Assembly: GCA_945902735.1 (NCBI GenBank)
Contig: CAMDNF010000102.1
Coordinates: 1-8,403, forward strand
Source: SHWC01 sp945902735
Lineage (GTDB): Bacteria > Pseudomonadota > Alphaproteobacteria > UBA828
Direction of reading: 5' to 3'
DNA: 8,403 bases
Shown here: positions 1 to 5,589 of the stretch, piece by piece
Layout: every line of letters begins with the position of its first letter
Position numbering within the stretch: the stretch's first letter is position 1
Position numbers and translations under genes: made by a program
Notes under the pieces: model-generated
Database searches by the model: none
What the model was told of the DNA's origin: nothing
Seen by the model: the letters and a program-made list of their open reading frames with translations, nothing else

Positions 1-642
1 GGCGATCGCAACATAGTGCGCCGCCGGAATTTCCTGCACGCCCTCGAACCAACTCGCCGGTTGCTTGTAGAGTGCCTTATAGCCATTGACGAGATAGCGG
101 CGGATTTGCGCCCGATCGACCGACGGCCACTCGCCCGCCAGGGCGGCGAGCGCTTTCACCTCGGAGGCGAAATAGAGCGCGCCATCTTTCTGCATCGTGT
201 AGAGCGGCTTCTCACCGAAGCGATCGCGGCTCAAAAGCAGCGTTCCCTTGGCCTCATCGAGCAAGGCGAAGGCCCACATGCCCTCGAACCGATCGAGACA
301 CCCTTCGCCCCAGGCGCGATAGGCCTCGATCAGCACTTCGGTATCGGACTGCGTCGTGAAGCGATGGCCGCGCGCTTCAAGCGCCGCGCGCAATTCGACA
401 TAGTTGTAAAGCTCGCCATTATAACTTAGCGCCAGGCCATCGCGTATGAAGGGCTGATTGGCGCGTGGGTCGAGATCGATGATCGAGAGCCGCGTGTGCA
501 ACAGCGTAACGGCGTGATTGCCGAACCGGCCCTGATGCACGCCCTCGGCATCGGGCCCGCGTTGTTTCATGGTCGCGAGCGCCGCGCGTATCCGCCCCGC
601 ATCGGGCGGCGCCGCGGCAATCACGCCCGCGATCCCGCACAT
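1..642 (-). CDS. asnB: Asparagine synthase (glutamine-hydrolysing) type amidotransferase, N-terminal part
   Basis: This is a class II glutamine amidotransferase (Ntn-hydrolase) domain that frees ammonia from glutamine. In the full family a C-terminal ATP-pyrophosphatase domain uses it to amidate an aspartate or another carboxylate. The 214 visible codons begin Met-Cys-Gly-Ile-Ala-Gly, so Cys2 would be the N-terminal nucleophile after Met removal. Other family motifs are RGPDAEG (about 28-34), the RLSIIDL stretch (51-57), YNGELYN (74-80), SDTEVL (99-104) and RDRFGEKPL (139-147). The protein normally has 550-650 residues; the synthetase half lies beyond the left edge and no stop is seen. The ATG is fixed by Cys2 and sits 2 bases after the stop of the NeuB-like gene, so translation is probably coupled. 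Next to sugar-acid genes, such proteins often amidate a sugar carboxylate or an unidentified surface-glycan intermediate (inference); ordinary asparagine synthesis remains possible. Confidence 0.93.
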   Translation of the reverse strand, partial: MCGIAGVIAAAPPDAGRIRAALATMKQRGPDAEGVHQGRFGNHAVTLLHTRLSIIDLDPRANQPFIRDGLALSYNGELYNYVELRAALEARGHRFTTQSDTEVLIEAYRAWGEGCLDRFEGMWAFALLDEAKGTLLLSRDRFGEKPLYTMQKDGALYFASEVKALAALAGEWPSVDRAQIRRYLVNGYKALYKQPASWFEGVQEIPAAHYVAIA

Positions 643-644
643 GA

Positions 645-1655
645 TTAGGTAATTTCGTTGCGCGGCACCAACATGCCGCTTTTGAGATCGCTGGTCAGTC
701 GCCGGCCGATCAGCGTGCCAAGCTCGCTTGCGGCCAATTCGGTGGCCGGGCGCGCATACATCAGATCATCGCGCGTGAGCACCGTGCCGGCGGAAAGATC
801 GCGCGCGGCGACAACGCCTTTGCGAACCGCCTGAAGCGCCACCAGCTCGCTCTTCTGTCGTGGTTTTCCAAACCCGCCACGCGCCGCCCTGAGGCCCGGC
901 GTCCGGCGCACCAGTTCGGCAAGTTCGTCCGGCAATAGCGACAATTGATGGTCGCGAAAAGTGCGCCCCTCGCGACGGTCGGTGAAATGCACCTCAAGCA
1001 GGCAGGCGCCGAGCGCGACCGCGCCCAAGCACGCATCGAGCCCTAGAACGTGATTGGAATAGCCGATCGGCAACCGATAACGTTCGGCAAGGAACGGGAT
1101 CGCCAAGAGATTGGCTTCTTCGATCGGGGTCGGATAGGCAACCACGCAATGCAGCAACACGACCCGCTCGCCCAAATGCTCGGCGCCGATTTCCTCTCTC
1201 AGCCAGCCGACCGCGCGATCGATCTCGTCATCGGTGCCGAGCCCGGTTGAAACGATCACCTTCTTGCCCGTGCGCGCGGCGGCGCGGATCACGGGTTCGA
1301 AGGTCAGATCGCCGCTCGCGATCTTGATGGCCGCACCGAGCCGCGCAATGACGGGTACCCAGTCTTCGCTCAGGGGCGTCGAAAAGAAATGGATGCCGCG
1401 CGCCTTGGCCTCGGCGGCGAGACGCTCATGCGTCACCTCGTCGAGCGCGAAGCGCCCAACGCGTGCCAACCGCTCGGCATCATTGGCCGCGGCGTAGCGC
1501 GCCGGCGTGTAGCTTTGGAATTTGACCGCGTCGGCACCGGCCTCGGCCGCAAGCCTGACGAGCTTTAGTGCCGCTTCAGGATCGCCTTCGTGATTGACAC
1601 CGATCTCGGCCACGATCGCCACGTCGCGCGTCAAATCCTTGCCAAAGAGCTTCAT
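645..1655 (-). CDS. neuB: NeuB-family nonulosonic acid synthase (sialic, legionaminic or pseudaminic acid synthase-like)
   Basis: The family condenses phosphoenolpyruvate with an N-acylated hexosamine to make a nine-carbon sugar acid in the cytoplasm. The 336-residue protein has the usual two domains. A TIM barrel begins with AEIGVNHEGD (16-25) and ADAVKFQ (41-47, Lys45), followed by IKIASGD (110-116, Lys111), LLHC (167-170, His169), GYSNH (198-202) and LEVHFT (220-225, Glu221 and His223). A SAF (antifreeze-like) domain at about 278-335 caps the active site. Two positions differ from the commonest family forms: GYSNH instead of GYSDH, and EVH instead of EKH. The substrate may therefore differ from that of classical NeuB. 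The ATG overlaps the deacetylase stop as TGATG with a GGTGGTG stretch upstream; the frame stays open for 105 codons further upstream, but that extension only shadows the deacetylase gene. No neuA or neuC partner is visible, so the exact product (Neu, Leg, Pse or other) cannot be named. Confidence 0.9.
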   Translation of the reverse strand: MKLFGKDLTRDVAIVAEIGVNHEGDPEAALKLVRLAAEAGADAVKFQSYTPARYAAANDAERLARVGRFALDEVTHERLAAEAKARGIHFFSTPLSEDWVPVIARLGAAIKIASGDLTFEPVIRAAARTGKKVIVSTGLGTDDEIDRAVGWLREEIGAEHLGERVVLLHCVVAYPTPIEEANLLAIPFLAERYRLPIGYSNHVLGLDACLGAVALGACLLEVHFTDRREGRTFRDHQLSLLPDELAELVRRTPGLRAARGGFGKPRQKSELVALQAVRKGVVAARDLSAGTVLTRDDLMYARPATELAASELGTLIGRRLTSDLKSGMLVPRNEIT

Positions 1656-2575
1656 CACACCACCATCACGCGCTTGAGCCGGAACAAATCCAGCGGCGGT
1701 TCGTTGACGCCATCTTCCGCAGTCGGGCAGCACACGACGCCGATGCGCTTGAGCGCCGCCATAACATCCTCGGAATAGGCGTTCGGTGTCCCCTCGGGAT
1801 AAGAATAATGCCGGCAGCTTAAGCCCGCCCGCTCGGCCAACAAAATACGGCTGGTCTCGATCTCGCGCGCGAGGCTCAAAGCGTCCAGGAACGCAAGATT
1901 GGCGTGGCGATGAGAATGGCCCCCGACACTGAACAAGGGCTCTTCCGCCAGGGCTTTGACCTCGGCCCAATCGAGCTTCCGATCGAGCGGATCGTCGCTC
2001 GCCCGCGTCTCTGGCACGCCAAGATGAACCTGCACCTCGCTCGCGAAGCGATCGGTATCGATGCTGGGGTCGGCCTTCACCACCGTGCGAATTTCATCGA
2101 GCAAAGCGCGTGCGCTTTCCGCGTCATCATAGCCGCGCTCGCCTGCCGGCAGCGCAATACGCCCGCGCGGTACGCGTTCGATCGCGAGTTCGATGCGGTC
2201 GATCCACGACATGCCATTATGTTCGATGAACCCCGTAGTCAAATAGAAGGTCGCTGGAATTTTTCGATCCGCCAACAGCGGCGCGGCGACCATGAGGTTG
2301 TTACGAAAGCCATCGTCGAAGGTGATGGCGAACGCATTCGCGGGCAAACGCCCCTTCTCCGCCGCGATGTTGATCACCTGGTCGAGCGAAACCGCCGTGC
2401 CAGCGAATTTCAACGCGTCGAGAATGCTGGTGAAGCGGGCTGCCGCAATGTGCTTGCGTGTATAATTCCGTATCTTGTGTTCGTGCCGCTCGACCACGCC
2501 GTGAAACAGAAAAATCGTCAGCGCGTTATGGCTGAGCCGCGCGGCATAGGCTTCGGGTACGGGCTCGACGATCAC
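1655..2575 (-). CDS. NodB-type polysaccharide deacetylase family protein, cytoplasmic
   Basis: A 306-residue carbohydrate esterase 4 (NodB homology) protein, predicted to remove an acyl group, usually N-acetyl, from an amino sugar using a metal ion. Visible motifs are ITFDDGF (84-90; Asp87 as the probable base, Asp88 as metal ligand), GGHSHRH (218-224; His220 and His224 as metal ligands) and HYSYPEG (256-262). The opening NALTIFLFHGVV (17-28) is typical of the first barrel strand. There is no signal peptide or membrane segment, so it should act on a soluble or lipid-linked precursor inside the cell rather than on exported polymer. The proposed start is a GTG whose last two bases begin the TGA stop of the formyltransferase gene (GTGA). 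The longer open frame up to 3115 only shadows the upstream gene. It ends in a TGATG junction with the NeuB-like gene. The natural substrate is unknown. Confidence 0.88.
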   Translation of the reverse strand: MIVEPVPEAYAARLSHNALTIFLFHGVVERHEHKIRNYTRKHIAAARFTSILDALKFAGTAVSLDQVINIAAEKGRLPANAFAITFDDGFRNNLMVAAPLLADRKIPATFYLTTGFIEHNGMSWIDRIELAIERVPRGRIALPAGERGYDDAESARALLDEIRTVVKADPSIDTDRFASEVQVHLGVPETRASDDPLDRKLDWAEVKALAEEPLFSVGGHSHRHANLAFLDALSLAREIETSRILLAERAGLSCRHYSYPEGTPNAYSEDVMAALKRIGVVCCPTAEDGVNEPPLDLFRLKRVMVV

Positions 2576-3285
2576 AGCGCGCTCGTGTGGCGCGCGAAAC
2601 GCTCGACGCAAAGATCCTTCAGAACGGCCGGCATGAACGAGTAGTACCGCCCCAATCGGCGCTGCGCCTGCCCAACAAACCGTCCCACGCGAACGAACCC
2701 CGCCAAGGCATCGAGCGTAAGGCGCACGCAAATCTCGGTGTTGACCTGGCGCAATTCGTGCAGCGCCATGCCACGCCTCAGCGGCAGCGCCAATTTCTCG
2801 ATGATATCGCCAGCATCGAGCCTGGGTGCCAGGCGATGCAGCGTTGTCATCAGGGCGGGAAAATCGCCGTGATAGATCGCCCAGAGGTGCGTATCGAGCC
2901 CGCGATAGTCCTCGGGATTGCCGCCGTGAAGATTGACCGCCCCATCGGGGCAAAGCGCGATGATGGCCTCGTTCAGCCGTCCTGTGCCAAACACCACCAG
3001 CGCATCGGGCTTGGCCGCCCCGATCGCGCGAACCGCGTCGGGCGAATTCAAATTGGGGAACCATTCGCTTGGCGCAAGCGTGCCAAGCGCTGGGGCCGAC
3101 CCCTTGAACCAACAATCGGATTCATGGCGATCGCGTGCCGTCTCGAAATCATGCGCCGTCTCGAAACCCGGTCGCGCCCGTGCCTCGCTCTCAACGAAGA
3201 CGCGGGCGATCGGCAGGGCCGCCTGAACCGCCTGGACAAAATAGCGATGGTGCAGCGTGTCCGTGGTGAGGATAACCAAATTCAC
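2572..3285 (-). CDS. Formyltransferase-fold protein of a surface-glycan operon (sugar N-formyltransferase-like)
   Basis: A 237-residue protein with the N10-formyl-tetrahydrofolate transferase fold found in Fmt, PurN and sugar N-formyltransferases. The catalytic triad is intact: Asn118 and His120 in the VNLHGG segment (117-122) and Asp157 in RLDAGDII (155-162). The N-terminus (MNLVILTTDTLHHRYF) is the first Rossmann strand. It lacks the OB-type C-terminal domain of true methionyl-tRNA formyltransferase (about 310 residues), and the loop after the His (NPEDYRGLDTHLWAI) is unlike that of Fmt, so tRNA formylation is unlikely. It probably formylates an amino sugar or related metabolite, consistent with the deacetylase that follows. 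The start is a GTG overlapping the regulator's stop as GTGA; the longer open frame up to 3594 is a shadow of the upstream gene. The exact acceptor is unknown. Confidence 0.82.
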   Translation of the reverse strand: MNLVILTTDTLHHRYFVQAVQAALPIARVFVESEARARPGFETAHDFETARDRHESDCWFKGSAPALGTLAPSEWFPNLNSPDAVRAIGAAKPDALVVFGTGRLNEAIIALCPDGAVNLHGGNPEDYRGLDTHLWAIYHGDFPALMTTLHRLAPRLDAGDIIEKLALPLRRGMALHELRQVNTEICVRLTLDALAGFVRVGRFVGQAQRRLGRYYSFMPAVLKDLCVERFARHTSAL

Positions 3286-3914
3286 GAGGTCTTGGCCAAT
3301 TTGGCGTGGCCATTGCCGCGCTCCAAGCCCAGGAGCCTCGGCGCCAAAACGCGCTCGGGGGCCACCATCGTCGTGAGCCACGCGTTCATCTCGCGCGGCT
3401 TCTCGATCGCGGTCAGCAAAATCGCGTCGAACGCCCCAATCGCATCGGGCGCCGCGACCACGGCAAGACCATGAAAACTCTCGCCCGCCCGTCCCGGTTC
3501 GATCACGCCGACCAAATCGATCGGGAAATCGCGCGCCGAAAGCACGGCAACATCGCCCAATTCGCTCACGCCCGCGAGTGCAATGCGCCGCCAACCCCTT
3601 TCGGCGCAGCGGGCATAGAGGTCACCATATTGACCGCGCGCCCGACGGAAGAAGCCGAAGGAATCGGACAGGAACTGCGCGGTCAGGCGGGTCTTTTCAG
3701 TAAAGCCCTTGGGTGTCAGGTAATAGCCATAGCGATTGGGCGGAATCTGCTTGATCTTGACGAAGCCCTTCCGCACGCACCGGCGCATATAGGCGTTGGT
3801 CATGCCGAGCGCGATGCCAAGCTCTTTCGACAAGGCGCGTTGGTTCACCTCGCCCGAATCATCGATACGGGAAAGAATGTCGCGGACGATGTCGTCTTCG
3901 CGGGATTTTGACAT
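3282..3914 (-). CDS. MarR/EPS-type winged-helix regulator with C-terminal Rossmann-like domain
   Basis: A 210-residue likely transcription factor and first gene of the glycan operon. Residues about 8-75 form a winged helix: NQRALSKELGIALGMTNAYM (24-43) is the helix-turn-helix, followed by a wing and an YYLTPKG turn (64-70). This resembles MarR-like regulators associated with exopolysaccharide clusters. Residues about 97-200 look like a separate alpha/beta domain: a strand and glycine turn RIALAGVSELGD (110-121), then DLVGVIEP (133-140) and FDAILLTAIEKP (162-173). This pattern resembles CoA-binding or nucleotide-sugar-binding Rossmann domains, which suggests ligand sensing. The arrangement recalls Rex, but the DNA-binding part is not of Rex type. 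The ATG lacks a strong ribosome site (a C-run lies just upstream). Two matching palindromes upstream make autoregulation likely. An unusual dual-domain enzyme or regulator role cannot be excluded. Confidence 0.8.
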   Translation of the reverse strand: MSKSREDDIVRDILSRIDDSGEVNQRALSKELGIALGMTNAYMRRCVRKGFVKIKQIPPNRYGYYLTPKGFTEKTRLTAQFLSDSFGFFRRARGQYGDLYARCAERGWRRIALAGVSELGDVAVLSARDFPIDLVGVIEPGRAGESFHGLAVVAAPDAIGAFDAILLTAIEKPREMNAWLTTMVAPERVLAPRLLGLERGNGHAKLAKTS

Positions 3915-4066
3915 GGGGGAAATTTGGAGAAGGCGCTTGGCAGCCTAGGCAGAGGCCGGACCGCTGATAAATCGGCACGCTACCGCCCATCGGGTGATCT
4001 CAGCGACCACCCATCGCCCGACCCGCTTGACGCAATTCGATCGGATCGATTCAACAATCGAGCGGG
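3915..4066 (-). other. Non-coding leader of the glycan operon
   Basis: About 150 bases between the putative promoter and the regulator's ATG. I see no credible gene on either strand. It contains a short imperfect dyad (GGGTG ... CACCC around 3990-4012) and the heptamer CCCATCG twice, but no aptamer, attenuator or U-run that would support a riboswitch. If the promoter proposed just upstream is correct, the first mRNA has an unusually long untranslated leader. Confidence 0.35.
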
Positions 4067-4072
4067 ATTGTT
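4053..4072. repeat. Inverted repeat AACAATC-N6-GATTGTT overlapping operator 1
   Basis: A perfect 7-bp inverted repeat with a six-base GAGCGG centre that shares four bases with operator 1 (TGTT at 4069-4072). It could be a third, differently spaced binding site, a small hairpin near the transcription start, or coincidence. No T-run follows on either strand, so it is not a terminator. Confidence 0.4.
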
Positions 4073-4095
4073 CAGGAACTGAACACAGTAATCAA
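4067..4095 (-). promoter_or_regulatory. Putative sigma-70-type promoter of the glycan operon
   Basis: On the minus strand TTGATT (4095-4090) and AACAAT (4072-4067) are separated by 17 bases, a plausible -35/-10 pair with 4 of 6 matches in the -10. One palindromic operator covers the spacer and part of the -10, and the other lies just upstream of the -35. That layout suits repression. The assignment rests on spacing and context; no other pair upstream of the regulator looked better. Confidence 0.4.
4069..4085. promoter_or_regulatory. Palindromic operator candidate 1 (TGTTCA-N5-TGAACA)
   Basis: TGTTCAGGAACTGAACA is a 17-bp dyad with seven perfectly paired outer bases on each side and a GAA centre. 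It shares its half-sites and spacer length with a second copy centred 33 bp away, about three helical turns. It lies about 155 bp upstream of the winged-helix regulator and overlaps the putative -10 element, so it is most likely bound by that dimeric regulator (inference). Confidence 0.7.
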
Positions 4096-4101
4096 GCCCA
4101 A

Positions 4102-4118
4102 TGTTCAAAATATGAACA
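4102..4118. promoter_or_regulatory. Palindromic operator candidate 2 (TGTTCA-N5-TGAACA)
   Basis: TGTTCAAAATATGAACA has the same TGTTCA and TGAACA arms and five-base spacer as the copy at 4069, with a different, AT-rich centre. Conserved arms with a divergent centre are what one expects from a protein-binding dyad rather than from a simple duplication. It sits just upstream of the putative -35 element of the glycan operon. Confidence 0.7.
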
Positions 4119-4297
4119 GAGGAATTCGGCGCCCCGGATTTGTCCGTCCGGTGAGACCAAACGCGCGCGCGACGCCCGCCAAGTCCTTCGCACCCGAAAG
4201 CAAATCAACAAATCTGATATTAATTAGGTAAAAACAATGGGCTATCTGGCGTTGCTAATTCAACGCGTAAGGATTGCCGAACGGAGAATCTGGAGCT
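4119..4297. other. Gene-free spacer downstream of the tRNA, with an AT-rich patch and a weak hairpin
   Basis: No supported gene. It contains a conspicuously AT-rich patch (about 4200-4240) in otherwise GC-rich DNA. A perfect 6-bp hairpin GCGTTG-N6-CAACGC lies at 4249-4266. On the minus strand, 15 or so bases beyond it, comes TTTTT at about 4230-4234. The gap between stem and T-run is too long for a classical intrinsic terminator, but this is the only terminator-like arrangement downstream of the tRNA. A further CCGGA/TCCGG dyad sits near 4135-4152. Confidence 0.3.
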
Positions 4298-4372
4298 TGG
4301 TAGCGGGGGAGGGATTTGAACCCCCGACCAAGGGATTATGATTCCCCTGCTCTACCACTGAGCTACCCCGCC
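4298..4372 (-). tRNA. tRNA with CAT anticodon (elongator tRNA-Met most likely), CCA encoded
   Basis: Read on the minus strand this folds as a complete cloverleaf: acceptor GGCGGGG with CCCCGCT (G1-U72 wobble), D arm GCTC/GAGC with a 7-base loop, anticodon arm GGGGA-ATCATAA-TCCCT, five-base variable loop TGGTC, T arm GGGGG-TTCAAAT-CCCTC, discriminator A73 and an encoded CCA. The 72-base body plus CCA gives 75 bases. The anticodon is CAT. It is not an initiator: the anticodon stem lacks three G-C pairs next to the loop (31-39 is A-U). Elongator Met is favoured from general resemblance to alphaproteobacterial tRNA-Met. A lysidine-modified tRNA-Ile2 is the alternative, since the TGGTC variable loop also resembles that species; identity-element scoring would decide. 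Confidence 0.93.
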
Positions 4373-4387
4373 GCCGAAGGATCGGTG

Positions 4388-4417
4388 GCTATACGAAGTT
4401 CAGCCTCCGCCTGTCAA
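4388..4417 (-). promoter_or_regulatory. Promoter of the CAT tRNA gene, overlapping the mnmA stop
   Basis: On the minus strand a perfect TTGACA (4417-4412) and TATAGC (4393-4388) are 18 bases apart. A start about 7 bases beyond the -10 would fall near 4381, about 9 bases before the mature tRNA 5' end. The TGA stop of mnmA lies inside the -35 hexamer. The tRNA can thus be transcribed independently, although read-through from the thiolation operon is also possible because no terminator separates them. Confidence 0.6.
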
Positions 4418-5589
4418 GCAGAGGCCACGACCGCCACCACGTCCGGCTCGGTCACCGGCGGGAAATCCGTCCGCTCGGGGGCCATACGCGCAATCCAACC
4501 GCCCCCAACCAACCGCGACTCCTCATAGAGAACGCAGGCCTGGCCCGGCGCGGTCGCCGGTTCGGCCGCCTCAAGAACGATGGTCGCCCCCGCCTCGTCC
4601 GCCCGCGCGACCCGCGCGGCCACGCCCATTTGGGTCGAGCGTAACCGCGCCGTCAAAACGGTGCCTTCCGGCGGAACCGGGCCAAGCCAATTGGCCGCGC
4701 GAAATTCGACATGACGCGTCATCAACGCGGCCTTCGGCCCGACCACCACCCGATGCGCCTCGGGCTCGATGCGGACGACAAACAGCGGCTCGGCGGCGGC
4801 GACGCCTATCCCCCGCCTCTGCCCGATCGTGAAATTGATCGTACCCTCATGGCGGCCAAGCACGCGCCCCGCAAGATCGACGATCGGCCCCGGCTCCGCC
4901 GCGCCGGGCTTCAAGCGCGAGACCAGCGAGGCATAAGAGCCGTTCGGTACGAAACAAATGTCTTGGCTATCGGGCTTCTCGGCAACGGCGAGACCGAGCC
5001 GCTGCGCCTCGGCGCGCACGACCGGCTTGCTCAAATCGCCGAGCGGGAAACGCAAATAATCGAGCTGCGCGCGCGTGGTCGAGAACAGAAAATAACTCTG
5101 ATCGCGCGCCGCATCGAGCGCACGATGCAGCTCAGGTCCCGCCGCGCCTTCGATCCGGCGGGCATAATGCCCGGTCACCAGCGCGTCCGCGCCCAGCTCG
5201 CGCGCCGTTTCCAGCAGATCGCGAAACTTGACGCGCTCATTGCAGCGAATGCACGGGATCGGCGTTTCGCCCCGAGCATAGGCATCCGCAAAATCGTTGA
5301 TCACATCGCGCTGAAAGCGCGCTTCATAGTCGAGCACATAATGCGCCATACCGAGCCGATCGGCGACCCGACGCGCGTCGTGAATATCTTGGCCCGCGCA
5401 GCACGCGCCTGATTTTCCTGTCGCCACGCCGTGATTATAAAGTTGCAGCGTCATGCCGATCGCCTGATAGCCGCTCTCGACGACCAGTGCCGCGACCGTC
5501 GATGAATCGACGCCGCCCGACATCGCGACCACGACGCGGCTCTCGCGACGCGGTTTCTTCAAACCAAGTTCGATATCGATCGGGCTCAT
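4414..5589 (-). CDS. mnmA: tRNA-specific 2-thiouridylase MnmA
   Basis: MnmA activates U34 of tRNA Lys, Glu and Gln with ATP and replaces O2 by sulfur, giving 2-thiouridine in the cytoplasm. The 391-residue protein has the PP-loop SGGVDSS (24-30), TGHYAR (139-144), the cysteine pair PCIRCN (112-117) and KPDSQDICF (205-213). Cys116 and Cys212 correspond to the two catalytic cysteines of E. coli MnmA; Cys113 is extra and forms a CxxC motif. INFTIGQRRGIG (251-262) is another signature. It is slightly longer than the usual 360-370 residues because of about 20 residues before the first strand. The ATG overlaps the ferredoxin stop by 4 bases (ATGA), making it the last gene of the regulator-desulfurase-ferredoxin-mnmA operon, and the desulfurase is the obvious sulfur source. 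The identification is secure. Confidence 0.97.
   Translation of the reverse strand: MSPIDIELGLKKPRRESRVVVAMSGGVDSSTVAALVVESGYQAIGMTLQLYNHGVATGKSGACCAGQDIHDARRVADRLGMAHYVLDYEARFQRDVINDFADAYARGETPIPCIRCNERVKFRDLLETARELGADALVTGHYARRIEGAAGPELHRALDAARDQSYFLFSTTRAQLDYLRFPLGDLSKPVVRAEAQRLGLAVAEKPDSQDICFVPNGSYASLVSRLKPGAAEPGPIVDLAGRVLGRHEGTINFTIGQRRGIGVAAAEPLFVVRIEPEAHRVVVGPKAALMTRHVEFRAANWLGPVPPEGTVLTARLRSTQMGVAARVARADEAGATIVLEAAEPATAPGQACVLYEESRLVGGGWIARMAPERTDFPPVTEPDVVAVVASA

Noticed and set aside
419..640. Minus-strand frame of 73 codons overlapping the start of the AsnB-like gene
   Set aside because: It is out of frame with the amidotransferase, whose Cys2 start and motifs run across the same bases to the window edge.
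1904..2644. Plus-strand open frame of 246 codons opposite the deacetylase
   Set aside because: The minus strand encodes intact NodB motifs here; the plus frame has no protein signature.
2587..3474. Plus-strand open frame of 295 codons opposite the formyltransferase and regulator genes
   Set aside because: It crosses the junction of two well-supported minus-strand genes, has an arginine-rich composition without motifs and no ribosome site; explained by high GC content.
3915..4066. Riboswitch or attenuator in the leader of the glycan operon
   Set aside because: Only short weak dyads are visible, with no T-run, leader peptide or recognisable aptamer pattern.
4228..4266. Intrinsic terminator after the tRNA (6-bp hairpin plus T-run on the minus strand)
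   Set aside because: The T-run lies about 15 bases beyond the stem, so it does not meet the usual geometry; kept only as a note on the spacer.
4711..5412. Plus-strand open frame of 233 codons opposite mnmA
   Set aside because: Antisense shadow of an unmistakable MnmA protein.
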